Shown: positions 1 through 8,801, numbered from the stretch's first letter. The stretch is 34,125 nt of DNA from Deltaproteobacteria bacterium (GCA_028821115.1 JAPPHF010000061.1:1-34125); one strand, 5' to 3'. Translations and numbers: made by a program. The notes: generated from the sequence alone by a model not told the origin.

Positions 1-230
1 CTCTCGATCTCGCGACGGATGATATCGTCGAACAGCGCGGAGCGATAACGGACCAACTCCATCCCTTCGGGGAGCAGCGCAAAGACCTGACCGACCTTCC
101 GTCGGATGTCGTCGTTGACGAACCACTCCGCGTAAGGATCCTTGAACAGCGGGTGTTCCCGATCTTTCTCCTGCTCCCGGATGCCCGCGATAAAGAATGC
201 CGTGGCGCCGACTTCGTTGATGTCCGACAT
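1..230 (-). CDS. SAM-dependent methyltransferase, leucine carboxyl methyltransferase-like family (N-terminal part)
   Basis: The gene starts at an ATG at 230 and runs off the left edge, so only 76 residues are visible. They carry the N-terminal signature of the PPM1/LCMT-like family of putative bacterial O-methyltransferases: a T-A-x-F-x-x-A-G-I-R-E-x-E stretch, then a P-L-F-x-D-P-Y-A segment and a region ending around an R-Y-R motif. The SAM-binding Rossmann core lies outside the window. A GGAGGG Shine-Dalgarno lies just upstream of the ATG, and a possible promoter sits at 290-318. The substrate is unknown; members of this family occur in secondary metabolism and as orphans. The family call is fairly secure and the function is not. 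Confidence 0.8.
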   Translation of the reverse strand, partial: MSDINEVGATAFFIAGIREQEKDREHPLFKDPYAEWFVNDDIRRKVGQVFALLPEGMELVRYRSALFDDIIRREIE

Positions 231-289
231 CTCACCCTCCCGTTGGTCCGCCCTGATAAACGGTGGAACAATCCGATGACTACGAAGAA

Positions 290-318
290 ATTCTAGACCG
301 TTCCACGTTGCCGCACAA
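290..318 (-). promoter_or_regulatory. possible sigma70 promoter of the methyltransferase gene
   Basis: On the minus strand TTGTGC (318-313) is followed after 17 bases by TAGAAT (295-290). The -10 matches consensus at five of six positions and the -35 is weak. It lies between the stop of the upstream gene at 336 and the start at 230, so transcription would begin about 50 bases before the ATG. Confidence 0.35.
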
Positions 319-335
319 ACGCGCGCAAACCCCGC

Positions 336-887
336 TCACAGGCACTCGATGAAGAACAGCGCCCAAGGTCCGAGGCCGATCTCCTTGGCTACGGCCGGGC
401 GGTCGCCCGGAGGATCGAAGACCAGCCAGAGAGGGCCGCGGTCCCCGATGCCAAGGGGGCGACCGTCGGCCCGTGTCGCCACGATCCAATCGCGCGCCTT
501 TACATCCGCCCCCGACAACCTGAAGCGGAACCCATCGAGCGCTAGCACGTCGAGCGCCCTTCCCTCGCAACCCGCGGCGTTGAGGACGTCGGCCAGGCGG
601 GGGCCGGTTGCAGTCCTGGGGCCGCCCCAGCTCTCGTCGTCGACGCGCACTTCAGCGACCCCGAGACCCTCGAGCATCGGACGGTCGAACACGAACGCCT
701 TGTCGAAAGGGCGCTTGTGATACTTGAAGAACACGTCGCGCCGCTCATCGTAGGCGGGCCGGTTGGTGTTCGCAACGCTGCCCGCGACCGTCAGCACCAC
801 CGGTCCGGCGACCATCTCTGCCTCGACCGGCCCACGAACAACCCCACACACCAAGACGATGATGCCAACGGCGACGACCTTCTTCAT
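336..887 (-). CDS. secreted oxidoreductase molybdopterin-binding-domain protein
   Basis: The protein has 183 residues. A signal peptide (lysines at 2-3, hydrophobic stretch to about residue 18, probable cleavage near V-E-A at 21-23) sends it to the periplasm. The mature part resembles the small stand-alone form of the molybdopterin-binding fold of sulfite oxidase and YedY/MsrP. It opens with a V-V-L-T-V-A-G strand, has a D-G-F-R-F motif in the middle, then A-D-G-R-P-L and a G-P-L-W-L-V-F-D-P block. I see no conserved cysteine where sulfite oxidase binds molybdenum, so it may be a binding or accessory protein rather than an enzyme. A GGAGGA Shine-Dalgarno precedes the ATG. It follows the amidase gene by 131 bases on the same strand. 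The fold call is moderate and the function unknown. Confidence 0.8.
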   Translation of the reverse strand: MKKVVAVGIIVLVCGVVRGPVEAEMVAGPVVLTVAGSVANTNRPAYDERRDVFFKYHKRPFDKAFVFDRPMLEGLGVAEVRVDDESWGGPRTATGPRLADVLNAAGCEGRALDVLALDGFRFRLSGADVKARDWIVATRADGRPLGIGDRGPLWLVFDPPGDRPAVAKEIGLGPWALFFIECL

Positions 888-1018
888 GCAATCCTCCCTG
901 TCTCACGCCCGGGTGCCGCGCTTCTTGTCGTTCTCCCCGGCCATCGCGCCCCCTGTTCGTCAAAGCCGCCATGGCAGCCGCACAAACCCGCAGGCGCTCC
1001 GGACTACACCTCCGTACA

Positions 1019-2470
1019 TCACTCATATCCCGGAGGCGAAACGAAGCTTCGATAGTGTTGTTCGAGCAACCGCGCGAAATGAATGCAAGTCAGGTCACCG
1101 TACTGCGGGCCGATGATCTGGATGCCCACCGGTAGCCCTTCACCGTCGAGTCCGATGGGGGCCACGGATGACGGAAGGTACGCGAGGTTGGCGTAGCCCG
1201 GCAGCGAGACCTGGTTCATGAACGGCTGCATGGCGCCATCCACCGGCACGGAGCGTTGATACGGCGGCGTGGGGTCGTGACGCATGGCGGTCGATACCGT
1301 GATGGGAGCCAGCAACAGGTCGTAGCGCCGGAAGAATTCGTGCCACTTCCACCGTATCCGGTGCCGCGCCTCGTCAAGCCGGAGCCAGTCCAGGTGCGGC
1401 AATGTCATGCCTTGAAGCATTCGCGCCCGCTTGCCGTCGTCCCCGGGCGCGAGCTTCTTCCGTTCTTTCTCGTTGGCGGCGAACTCCTCGTCGGTCTGCC
1501 GGCCGGAAGTCGCGGCCCGAAGCAGCACGTCGAAGACACGGTGGGAATCGGCCACGTCGAACCCCGGCCTGGCGCCGGCGCCCACCTTGACCCCGTTGTG
1601 CCGGAGAAAGCGGGCGAGGGCTTGGTGCAGAGCGCGGATCCGCCGCGACGTGGGCACGGTCTCGTCGTCGAGCAGCAGCGCTACCCGGTATTCTTCCAGT
1701 TTCTTCTTGCCGGGCCTGGGCAGAGTCAGCCGGAGTCCGGCGGCGTCGATCTCGTCGGGCCCGGCGATCACCGAGAGCAGCAGCGAGAGATCCCCGGCGC
1801 TTCGCGCCAGCGGCCCGATGACGAGCATGTCCAGCGGCGCCCGGTTGGCGCCCAACGCGTGTCCGTCGGTGGGGCAGATGCCCTGGGTCGGCTTGTGCGC
1901 GAACAGGCCGCACCAGGCCGCCGGGTTGCGCACCGAGCCGGCGATGTCGCTCCCCATCTCGAGGCCGGTCAGCCCTGCCGCGAGGGCGGCCGCCGAGCCG
2001 CCGGAGGAGCCGCCAGGGGCTCGTTCCGGATCCCAGGGGTTGCGGGTGGTGCCGTAGATGTCGTTGAAGCTCTGGGCGTCGGCCAGCCAGATGGGAACAT
2101 TCGTCTTCCCGAAGATCATGGCGCCAGCATCCCGCAGGCGCTTGACGGAGAGGGCGTCGGCGCGGGCGATGTTGTCCCGCCGTGCCGGCACTCCCCACGT
2201 GGTCGGCAATCCGGCCACATGGAAGGAATCCTTCACGGTCATGGGTACGCCGTGCAGCGGCCCCCACCGCTCGCCCCGGGCGAGCGCCCGGTCCGCCTCC
2301 CGGGCCCGCCGCCGCGCCCGCGGAATGTCGGTGGCGACGATCGCGTTGAGGGTCGGGTTGAACCGATCGACCCGCGCCAGATAGTGGTCCAGCAGCTCGA
2401 GGCACCCGATCTTGCGGCGGCGGATGAGACTCGCCAGACGTGTTGCCGGAAGAAAGGCCGGGTCGGTCAT
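1019..2470 (-). CDS. amidase (amidase signature family)
   Basis: This 483-residue protein is full length for amidase-signature hydrolases, which cleave C-N amide bonds with a Ser-cisSer-Lys triad. The triad is visible: Lys80 in T-V-K-D-S, the cis-serine Ser155 in the P-G-G-S-S-G-G-S loop, and nucleophile Ser179 in D-I-A-G-S-V-R. The spacings (75 and 24 residues) equal those between Lys142, Ser217 and Ser241 of fatty-acid amide hydrolase. The C-terminal half has the usual G-L-P-V-G-I-Q-I-I-G-P block. There is no signal peptide, so it is probably cytoplasmic. It starts 7 bases after the dienelactone-hydrolase-like gene and is presumably co-transcribed with it. No GatB or GatC partner is nearby, so it is not obviously GatA; the natural substrate cannot be read from sequence. 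Confidence 0.95.
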   Translation of the reverse strand: MTDPAFLPATRLASLIRRRKIGCLELLDHYLARVDRFNPTLNAIVATDIPRARRRAREADRALARGERWGPLHGVPMTVKDSFHVAGLPTTWGVPARRDNIARADALSVKRLRDAGAMIFGKTNVPIWLADAQSFNDIYGTTRNPWDPERAPGGSSGGSAAALAAGLTGLEMGSDIAGSVRNPAAWCGLFAHKPTQGICPTDGHALGANRAPLDMLVIGPLARSAGDLSLLLSVIAGPDEIDAAGLRLTLPRPGKKKLEEYRVALLLDDETVPTSRRIRALHQALARFLRHNGVKVGAGARPGFDVADSHRVFDVLLRAATSGRQTDEEFAANEKERKKLAPGDDGKRARMLQGMTLPHLDWLRLDEARHRIRWKWHEFFRRYDLLLAPITVSTAMRHDPTPPYQRSVPVDGAMQPFMNQVSLPGYANLAYLPSSVAPIGLDGEGLPVGIQIIGPQYGDLTCIHFARLLEQHYRSFVSPPGYE

Positions 2471-2477
2471 GTCCCGC

Positions 2478-3362
2478 TTACAACAGATGCTTCTTGAAGA
2501 AGGCCACCGTCCGCTCCCATGCGAGCTTGGCGGCGGCTTCGTCGTAGCGCGGCGTCGAATTGTTGTGAAAGCCGTGGCGCGTTCCCGGATAGGTATGGGC
2601 CTCGTATGCCACGCCGTTGGCCTCCAGAGCGGCGTGGTAGGCCGGAGCCTGCTTGTTGATGCGCGGATCGTTCTCCGCGTACTGGATCAGCAGCGCGGCC
2701 TTGATCCTGGCGACATCGTCGGCCGACTTCGGGGCCGAGCCGTAGAACGGCACGCCGGCACTCAGATCGCCTCCCATCTGCACCGCGAGGAAATTCACCA
2801 CGCCGCCGCCGAAGCAGAAACCGGTGGCGCCCAGCTTCCCGTTGGACAGTTCGTGGGCCTTGAGATACCTCGCGCTGTTGAGAAGGTCCGTGCGCAGCTT
2901 GCCGCGGTCGAGGCTCCTCTGCATTTTCTTGCCGTCGTCGTCGTTGCCGGGATAGCCGCCGATGGGCGAGAGGCCATCCGGCGCCATGGCGAGAAAGCCC
3001 GCCACCGCGGCCCGCCGGGCGACGTCCTCGATATGCGGGTTCAGGCCCCGGTTCTCGTGAACGACAAGAACGGCGGGAAACGGGCCCGCCCCGGCCGGCC
3101 GGACCAGATAGCCACGCATCTTGCCGGAGTTGCCACCGGGCGAATCGTACGTGACATAGCGCGCCTTGATGCGTTTGTCGGTAAAGGAAATCATCTGCGC
3201 CCTTGCGTAGCGCGGCAGCATCGCCTCCGCCATCGCCAGCGCCGACCCGCCGACAACGACGAGAGCGGCCGCGCGTCGAAGGAACTCACGGCGCTCCATG
3301 TTGCTGTGGCAGTACTCGTCATACAGGTCGTAGACCTGTGGATCGATCAGATGCTTGTCCAT
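2478..3362 (-). CDS. Tat-exported dienelactone hydrolase family protein
   Basis: The protein has 294 residues with a twin-arginine signal (E-R-R-E-F-L-R-R near 23-30, then a hydrophobic stretch to about 46), so a folded enzyme is predicted to be exported. The catalytic domain is an alpha/beta hydrolase of the dienelactone hydrolase family: Glu103 in H-E-N-R-G, nucleophile Cys183 in G-F-C-F-G-G, Asp232 in E-N-D-P-R and His263 in T-R-H-G-F. A cysteine nucleophile is the hallmark of this family, and the Tat-bearing form resembles YghX-like proteins. About 20 residues precede the Tat motif, as in other members of this subgroup. GGGAGG lies upstream of the ATG. It leads a two-gene unit with the amidase, which suggests hydrolysis of an imported or external compound. 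The substrate is not known. Confidence 0.93.
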   Translation of the reverse strand: MDKHLIDPQVYDLYDEYCHSNMERREFLRRAAALVVVGGSALAMAEAMLPRYARAQMISFTDKRIKARYVTYDSPGGNSGKMRGYLVRPAGAGPFPAVLVVHENRGLNPHIEDVARRAAVAGFLAMAPDGLSPIGGYPGNDDDGKKMQRSLDRGKLRTDLLNSARYLKAHELSNGKLGATGFCFGGGVVNFLAVQMGGDLSAGVPFYGSAPKSADDVARIKAALLIQYAENDPRINKQAPAYHAALEANGVAYEAHTYPGTRHGFHNNSTPRYDEAAAKLAWERTVAFFKKHLL

Positions 3363-3515
3363 CGGGGGGCCTCCCTGCCTTTGGGTTAGTCAACCACGGC
3401 TTTCGAAATGCTGCCGACGCTCGCACGGTCAGGCAACCCTGTCCGGTTCCTGAGCACATTCTATGGCGAAGAATCCAGAATGCAACCTGATGGGGGCGGC
3501 TGCGGCCCCGTTACC

Positions 3516-4655
3516 TCATATCGGCGGCCTGCTGTTCTCGCCGTAGCCTGTCAACTCCACATACCCGTGCCCGATCCGCGCGCCGCTTCCGGATTCGATC
3601 CGGACCGAGCCCTCCCAGTAAAACAGGTTCGGGATGAGCGCACTCCGGTTCTCCTGATCGGCCACTCTGGGAGCGATGACGGCGCGGATGGCGGCGTCCG
3701 GGATGTCCAGAATCCAGCCGGCCGGATAGGGGGCGCCGGAGGCCGGGCTGGTCCACTGGCCGGTGGCGTTGAGCTTCCATTCACCCGGCTGCAGGTAGCG
3801 GACGGCACCGCCGGTTTCCACCAAGGTCGCGCCGGCGTAGCGGGTCCCGCCATCGCGGTTTCTGAGCAGGTAGAGCATGACCTCGCGGCCGTCGTCGAAC
3901 TGGAGGCTGAACCAGTCCCACCCTTCGGTGTCCTGGCCAAGTTGGTTGGAGCCGAACTCCTTGTCCATCCAGCTCGTTCCGCTGACCTCCCACTCCTTTC
4001 CATCCAGGCGGACCGTGCCGCTCGTGGCCATGCGGGTGAAACTGTAGTAGTGGCTGGCCTCGGTGGCACCCTCCCCTTTGCGGCTCACGCCGCCGGGACC
4101 CTGGTACACCAAGGGCTTGAGCGGGCGGGTGGAAAGGCTGAAGCTGAAGGACTTGCCGGCGTCCGCCATGATGAAGTCGAAGCCCTTACCGTTCCAGCTC
4201 AACTGCCATTTATCGGGCGTGCCCGGAGGACCGACGCTCCAGGCGATGCGCGGGTCTGGATGGCGGCCGAAGCCGGCCAGCAGCGGCGCCGCCCGCACCA
4301 CCAGCTCGCTGAAGCGGTGACGGCCGGTTTCCAGGTCGGTGAGGGCGGCGTGACCCATGATGATGTTGTTGGCGGCCCATGCGGAGCCGCCGTCGGGCGC
4401 ATCCCGCGACACGCCGACCCTGAAGAACGTGAACTGAAACCCGAAGCGCGGAGCCGGCTCCCCGCCGGTGCCCAAGTGGCCGGTAAAGTACCACCACTCG
4501 GTCTTGTAGCCGTCCCGGGCCCAGTGGTCCCGCGGGAACGACCATACGTAACCCGGTTGGGCGGAGGTCCAGGCGTGAGCAAGGCCGGTCCAGAGAATGA
4601 TGCCGACCAGCGCGAGGATGCAAGCCCCCGCTCCCAACTCTTCACGCGTCCGCAT
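3516..4655 (-). CDS. secreted AttH/CrtC-like lipocalin-domain protein
   Basis: The protein has 379 residues with an N-terminal hydrophobic signal segment (about 12-28). The rest matches the AttH/CrtC-like two-lipocalin fold: W-W-Y-F-T-G-H-L near residue 54 opens the first domain, and S-W-M-D-K-E-F-G and G-W-D-W-F-S-L-Q-F-D-D-G mark the junction to the second. Relatives include carotenoid 1,2-hydratase and the Agrobacterium AttH protein, and most are uncharacterised predicted secreted hydrolases. Its start lies inside the 3' end of the FtsX-like permease gene (14-base overlap), the last place in a coupled four-gene operon. That arrangement, ABC ATPase plus permease plus AttH, recalls attEFGH. 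I infer that it binds or modifies a hydrophobic molecule handled by the transporter. The family is confident and the reaction unknown. Confidence 0.93.
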   Translation of the reverse strand: MRTREELGAGACILALVGIILWTGLAHAWTSAQPGYVWSFPRDHWARDGYKTEWWYFTGHLGTGGEPAPRFGFQFTFFRVGVSRDAPDGGSAWAANNIIMGHAALTDLETGRHRFSELVVRAAPLLAGFGRHPDPRIAWSVGPPGTPDKWQLSWNGKGFDFIMADAGKSFSFSLSTRPLKPLVYQGPGGVSRKGEGATEASHYYSFTRMATSGTVRLDGKEWEVSGTSWMDKEFGSNQLGQDTEGWDWFSLQFDDGREVMLYLLRNRDGGTRYAGATLVETGGAVRYLQPGEWKLNATGQWTSPASGAPYPAGWILDIPDAAIRAVIAPRVADQENRSALIPNLFYWEGSVRIESGSGARIGHGYVELTGYGENSRPPI

Positions 4656-7179
4656 GACACAGCTCGTTGGCCGGCGTGCGGCTGGCCTTGAACGCCGGGT
4701 AGAGGCTCGCCAGCACCGCGGCGCACACGATGGCGAGGGCTTCTCCGGCCAGCGGCCACCACGGCCAGGCCCATTCGATGCTCCACCCGAAGTAGCTCTT
4801 CTGGATGACGAAGATCAGGATCGCACCCAGGCCGATGCCGCCGGCGAAGCCCAGCACCAGGCCCAGGAATGCCATAGCGGTCCCCTTGCTGACGAACAGC
4901 AGGAACACCTGCCTGCGAAAGGCGCCCAGGGTGCGGTAGAGGGCGATCTCGCTCGCCTTCTCCTGCGCCACCACCAGGAGGGTCAGGGTGATGGCGCAGG
5001 CCGCGATGATCAGGCTCATGACCTGGAGGATCCGGGTCACCGCGAAGGTCTGGTCGAAGACGCGGAAAATGTCCTCCTTCAGGTGGCGGTTGCTCCGCAC
5101 TCGCAAGGAACCGCGCGGATGCCGGCTTTCGATGCCCGCTGCCACCGCTTCCGGGTCCGCGCCCGGCCTCAGTTGAAGCGCGACGCTGGTGAGGGCGCCG
5201 GGACCCAAGGTTTCCGCCATGAGGCCGAGATCCATGGTGACCGAGCCGCCCTGCGTGTAGTCCCGGTAGATCCCCGACACCGGCAGGCGCACCGGTCCCT
5301 GCGACCCCTCGATCTCTATCGTATCCCCCACCGTGACCGACGCGCTCGAGGACAGCGGCTCGCCGATGAGGATACCGCGCTCCCGTATCGCGCGCCCCAC
5401 GACATCCCCGCCCGACAGAAGCGCCAGGCGCTGCCGCGCCGCCGGACGGCTGAGGTCTACGCCCACCACCGCCACGCGCTGGCCCTCTACCGCCAGGAAC
5501 AGGCGGCGCAGCGGACCGACTCCCTCCACGTCGGGCCTGCCCGCCAGCCGCTCCACGAGTTGCGCGCTCAGGGTCGCGTCCGGCCCGGGCCGCGCTCCGA
5601 CGGTCGCGGTCACGAAGACGTCTGCGGTTAGTGAACGGTCCACCCAGCGCACCAGGGTCTCGCGGAAACTTTCCACCAGCAGGGTGATGCCCACCAGCAG
5701 GCACACGGCCATGGCCAGGGACGACACCGAGAACGAGGTGTTGGCCAGGGTCGCCCCGAGGCTCCGGACACCATACCGGAAGCCGAAGTCCGGGACCCGG
5801 ACCCTCGCGGCAAGATGCTGCACCAGCCAAGGGGTCAACAGCGGCAGACACAGCATCACGGCGGTGGAAAGGACGAAGCCCGTGAGCCGCCAGCGCCAGG
5901 CGATCAGCCAGTACCACGCCAGCGCCCCGACGACGAGCACGAGGCCGATACGGAAGAGCACGCGGGTGACGGCCGTCCCCGCCGACTGGGCCGGCAAGGT
6001 GTCCAACAATGTCCGCGTGTCCCTTCGCCACACGTCCAGGGCAGGCAGCAAGGTGCCGCTCAGGGCGCCCCCCAGGCCCGCGAACACGGCCAGCGCCAGT
6101 GTGCCGCGCGAAACCTCCAACGACTCGATCTCCCGGAGCATGTAGACGTTGGTCAGGGTGGAACTCACCGCCTCCAGGTTCCAGACCGCTGTCCAGTAGC
6201 CCGCAAGAATGCCGATGGCCACGCCCATGACCCCGAGCAGCGCGGCCTCTCCCAGGATCAGCGCCAGGACCTGGCCCGGGGTTGAACCGAGGGAGCGCAG
6301 CACCCCGAACTCCCTTCGCTGCCACACCAGACAGGCGCGCATGCTGCTGAACACGAGGAACGTCCCCACCAGGAGGCTCACCAAGCTCATGGCGGTAAGG
6401 TTCAACCGGAACGCCCCGAGGAGCTCCCGCGCCTGCCCGGTGCGCTCCGACGGAGTCACCGCGTCCGCCCGACCGCCGAGCCTGTCCTCGATTCGGGCCG
6501 CCAGCGCCGGAAGATCGGCACCCTCGGCCGCCGTCACGCCGATGCGGTGGAGGGTCCCGGCGCCGCCGAACAGGGACTGGGCGTCCGCGATGTCCATCAC
6601 CAGCGCCTGGCGTTCGCCGGACGCCCCCCACCGCTCGAAGTCGATCAACGCCCCGAACCGAAGCTGTCGCGAGCCGGCGCCGTCACGGACCTTGAAGCGG
6701 TCGCCCGGCACCCATCCCATGACCCTTGCCAACTCCGGGGTGGCCGCCGCCCAGCCGCGGCCGGCGGCGACCGGCGCGCCCGGCGCGAATCCCGAAAACG
6801 CCCCCCAAAGGTCCAGGGCGGGCGCCAGCAGGTCCACGCCCAGAAGCCGCGCGAACGTGCCGGGCCGTCCCTCCACCGCTACCGTGGTCTCGAACGCCGG
6901 CCAGGCCGCGGTTACCCCGGGCGTGCCCCGGACAAGCGGATACGCCGCGTCGGGAAGGGTGCCGCCCTTGCCAGTGACGACGATGTCCGCGGCGCCGCCG
7001 ATGGTGCGGACCCCGGCGGCAAATGAAGCCACGGCGCTCTGATTGAGGATGCGGATACTGATGACCGAGGCCACCCCCAGGGCCACGCCAAGGACGGTAA
7101 GAGCGTAGAGCACGGGATTGGTGCGCCAGTGGGCGGACACGGTCCTGTAGAAGTAGCGTACCATCGTTCCGGCGCTCAC
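4642..7179 (-). CDS. FtsX/MacB-like ABC transporter permease
   Basis: This 845-residue membrane protein has the duplicated FtsX-type architecture: a first helix at about 24-44, a large extracytoplasmic domain (45-260), a block of helices at about 262-280, 308-330 and 360-380, central helices near 408-456 and 487-505, a second extracytoplasmic domain, and three C-terminal helices near 720-825. Segments such as L-V-G-T-F-L-V-F and R-R-E-F-G-V-L-R-S-L-G are typical of LolE/MacB-class permeases, which work by mechanotransmission rather than by forming a channel. The GTG start at 7179 overlaps the ATPase stop in GTGA, with GGAGGAGG upstream; an in-frame ATG at 7164 is the alternative. It pairs with the ATPase at 7176-7871 and overlaps the lipocalin gene. 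A lipid or hydrophobic substrate is inferred from the partner. Confidence 0.95.
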   Translation of the reverse strand: MSAGTMVRYFYRTVSAHWRTNPVLYALTVLGVALGVASVISIRILNQSAVASFAAGVRTIGGAADIVVTGKGGTLPDAAYPLVRGTPGVTAAWPAFETTVAVEGRPGTFARLLGVDLLAPALDLWGAFSGFAPGAPVAAGRGWAAATPELARVMGWVPGDRFKVRDGAGSRQLRFGALIDFERWGASGERQALVMDIADAQSLFGGAGTLHRIGVTAAEGADLPALAARIEDRLGGRADAVTPSERTGQARELLGAFRLNLTAMSLVSLLVGTFLVFSSMRACLVWQRREFGVLRSLGSTPGQVLALILGEAALLGVMGVAIGILAGYWTAVWNLEAVSSTLTNVYMLREIESLEVSRGTLALAVFAGLGGALSGTLLPALDVWRRDTRTLLDTLPAQSAGTAVTRVLFRIGLVLVVGALAWYWLIAWRWRLTGFVLSTAVMLCLPLLTPWLVQHLAARVRVPDFGFRYGVRSLGATLANTSFSVSSLAMAVCLLVGITLLVESFRETLVRWVDRSLTADVFVTATVGARPGPDATLSAQLVERLAGRPDVEGVGPLRRLFLAVEGQRVAVVGVDLSRPAARQRLALLSGGDVVGRAIRERGILIGEPLSSSASVTVGDTIEIEGSQGPVRLPVSGIYRDYTQGGSVTMDLGLMAETLGPGALTSVALQLRPGADPEAVAAGIESRHPRGSLRVRSNRHLKEDIFRVFDQTFAVTRILQVMSLIIAACAITLTLLVVAQEKASEIALYRTLGAFRRQVFLLFVSKGTAMAFLGLVLGFAGGIGLGAILIFVIQKSYFGWSIEWAWPWWPLAGEALAIVCAAVLASLYPAFKASRTPANELCHADA

Positions 7180-7871
7180 CCGGGGGCTTCGGCCTCCTCC
7201 AGAAGGCCGCTATGGAGCCGCAGAGTGCGGTCCGCCATGGAGGCCAACTCGCGGCTGTGGGTGGCGTAGACGAGGGTGGCGCCCTCCTCCGCCACCATTT
7301 TCAGCATGAGGTCCATCACCACCTCGCCGCTGGCGTCGTCCAAGCTGCCGGTGGGCTCGTCCGCCAACAACAGGCGGGGCCGGCGCAGCAGCGCCCGGCA
7401 GATGGCCACGCGCTGCATCTCGCCGCCGCTCAACCCCGCCACCGGGTCGGCCGCCCGATCGGCAAGTCCCACCCGCTCCAGCAGCGCTGCCACCCGCTCG
7501 CGGTAGTCCCGTTCCCGCGCCCCGGCGATGAGATCCGGCAGGGCCACGTTGTCCCGCACCGTGAGATGAGGCAGCAGGTGGAACAGTTGGAAGACGAAGC
7601 CGATGTCGCGGCGGCGGAGTCGGGTCCGGGCGGTCTCGTTGAGGCTTTCGAGGGGCGTGCCGTGCACCGCCACCGACCCGTGCGTGGGCACGTCGATACC
7701 GGCAGCGAGATGGAGCAGTGTGGACTTGCCGCTGCCGCTGCGGCCGACGATGGCCACGGTCTGGCCCGAGGTGATCTCGCAGGAGACATCGCGCAGCGCG
7801 TAGCGCTCCGCGGAGCCCGCCCCGTCGTACACCTTCGAGACGCCGGCGAAGGTAAGCGCAGCCGCGTCCAT
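7176..7871 (-). CDS. ABC transporter ATP-binding protein (LolD/MacB class)
   Basis: The 231-residue ATPase has Walker A G-R-S-G-S-G-K-S (43-50), Q-loop Gln95, signature L-S-G-G-E (147-151), Walker B L-L-L-A-D-E (167-172) with the D-loop S-L-D-D after it, and H-loop histidine in A-T-H-S. The short linker and F-V-F-Q-L-F-H-L-L-P-H-L-T-V segment are typical of the LolD/MacB/FtsE group that serves FtsX-like permeases. The ATG at 7871 overlaps the stop of the epimerase gene in TGATG; the reading frame continues further upstream, but that part overlaps the epimerase and has no family similarity. Its stop overlaps the permease start by 4 bases, so the genes are translationally coupled. It powers the permease at 4642-7179. 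Confidence 0.96.
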   Translation of the reverse strand: MDAAALTFAGVSKVYDGAGSAERYALRDVSCEITSGQTVAIVGRSGSGKSTLLHLAAGIDVPTHGSVAVHGTPLESLNETARTRLRRRDIGFVFQLFHLLPHLTVRDNVALPDLIAGARERDYRERVAALLERVGLADRAADPVAGLSGGEMQRVAICRALLRRPRLLLADEPTGSLDDASGEVVMDLMLKMVAEEGATLVYATHSRELASMADRTLRLHSGLLEEAEAPG

Positions 7872-8767
7872 CAGCGGGCGCCGAGCACGTAACGCAAACC
7901 CTCTTCCAGGGAGCCGTGGCGGAATGCGTACCCGGCGGCGGTCAGGCCGGCCGGTTTGACGCGGGTGCTGGCCAGCAGCAACGCGTCCGCCATCTCGCCG
8001 AAGGCCAGCCGCGCCGCGAAGCCAGGCATCGGGAAAAGCGTGGGCCGCCGCAGCACGCGGCCGAGGGTCCTGGTGAATTCGCCGTTGGTCACGGGCGCCG
8101 GCGCCACCACGTTCACGGGCCCGGCCGCCGAGTCGGTGGACAGCAAGTGCCCGATGGCCGCCACGGTGTCGTCCAGGGTGATCCAGCTCATGTACTGCCG
8201 GCCATTGCCGATGACGCCTCCGGCGCCGAGCCTGAAGGGGGTCAACATCTTGGCCAGGGCGCCGCCGTCCTTGCTGAGCACGACCCCCAGACGGGCATGG
8301 GCCACCCGGATACCCTTCCCTTCCGCCGCTTCGGTGGCCGCCTCCCACTCGCGGCAAACCTCGGAGAGGAAGCCGGAGCCCGGCGCGCTCCCCTCGGTGA
8401 GTTCCTCGTCGCCGCGGTCGCCGTAGTAGCCGATGGCTGATGCCGACACCAGCACCCGCGGCGGCCGTTCGAGCCCGGCCAGGGTCGCGGCCAGCAACGA
8501 CGTGCCCTTCACGCGGCTCTCCCTGATGCGGCGCTTCTTCTCCGCGGTCCAGCGCCCGGTGGCGATGTTGTCCCCGGCCAGGTGGACGACACCGTCGAAC
8601 CCCTCCAGCGCGTCCGGCTCCAGCACGCCGGCCTCCGGGTCCCAGCGGATGTCGCCGGCCCCCGGCGCCGACCGGCCCAGCTGTACTACCTCATGGCCCC
8701 CGCCGGCGAGAAACCGGACCAACGCACCCCCCACCAGTCCCGTCGCTCCGGTCACCAGAATCTTCAT
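7871..8767 (-). CDS. NAD(P)-dependent epimerase, TIGR01777/YfcH-like SDR family
   Basis: The 298-residue extended SDR opens with the dinucleotide motif T-G-A-T-G-L-V-G-G, contains the S-A-I-G-Y-Y-G-D-R-G block typical of the YfcH/TIGR01777 group, and ends with the small DUF1731-type domain (R-R-P-T-L-F-P-M-P near the C-terminus). The start was set at the ATG at 8767 because GGGAGG lies 7 bases upstream (8775-8780); the longer frame from 8803 would begin inside a probable -10 element. Relatives are mostly uncharacterised; SULA/YfcH-like proteins are linked to cell-division phenotypes and NADP binding. It is the first gene of the operon with the ABC transporter and lipocalin, which suggests that it acts on the same molecule. 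Confidence 0.93.
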   Translation of the reverse strand: MKILVTGATGLVGGALVRFLAGGGHEVVQLGRSAPGAGDIRWDPEAGVLEPDALEGFDGVVHLAGDNIATGRWTAEKKRRIRESRVKGTSLLAATLAGLERPPRVLVSASAIGYYGDRGDEELTEGSAPGSGFLSEVCREWEAATEAAEGKGIRVAHARLGVVLSKDGGALAKMLTPFRLGAGGVIGNGRQYMSWITLDDTVAAIGHLLSTDSAAGPVNVVAPAPVTNGEFTRTLGRVLRRPTLFPMPGFAARLAFGEMADALLLASTRVKPAGLTAAGYAFRHGSLEEGLRYVLGAR

Positions 8768-8774
8768 CAGCGGG

Positions 8775-8780
8775 CCTCCC
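8775..8780 (-). promoter_or_regulatory. ribosome binding site fixing the epimerase start
   Basis: GGGAGG on the minus strand lies 7 bases before the ATG at 8767 and supports that start over the in-frame ATG at 8803. Confidence 0.7.
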
Positions 8781-8801
8781 TTGTACAACCTCTCTTTTGC
8801 C

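Noticed and set aside
3493-3509. GGGGC...GCCCC hairpin downstream of the lipocalin gene
   Set aside because: It has a five-pair stem and no T-run on the minus strand, so I do not call it a terminator.
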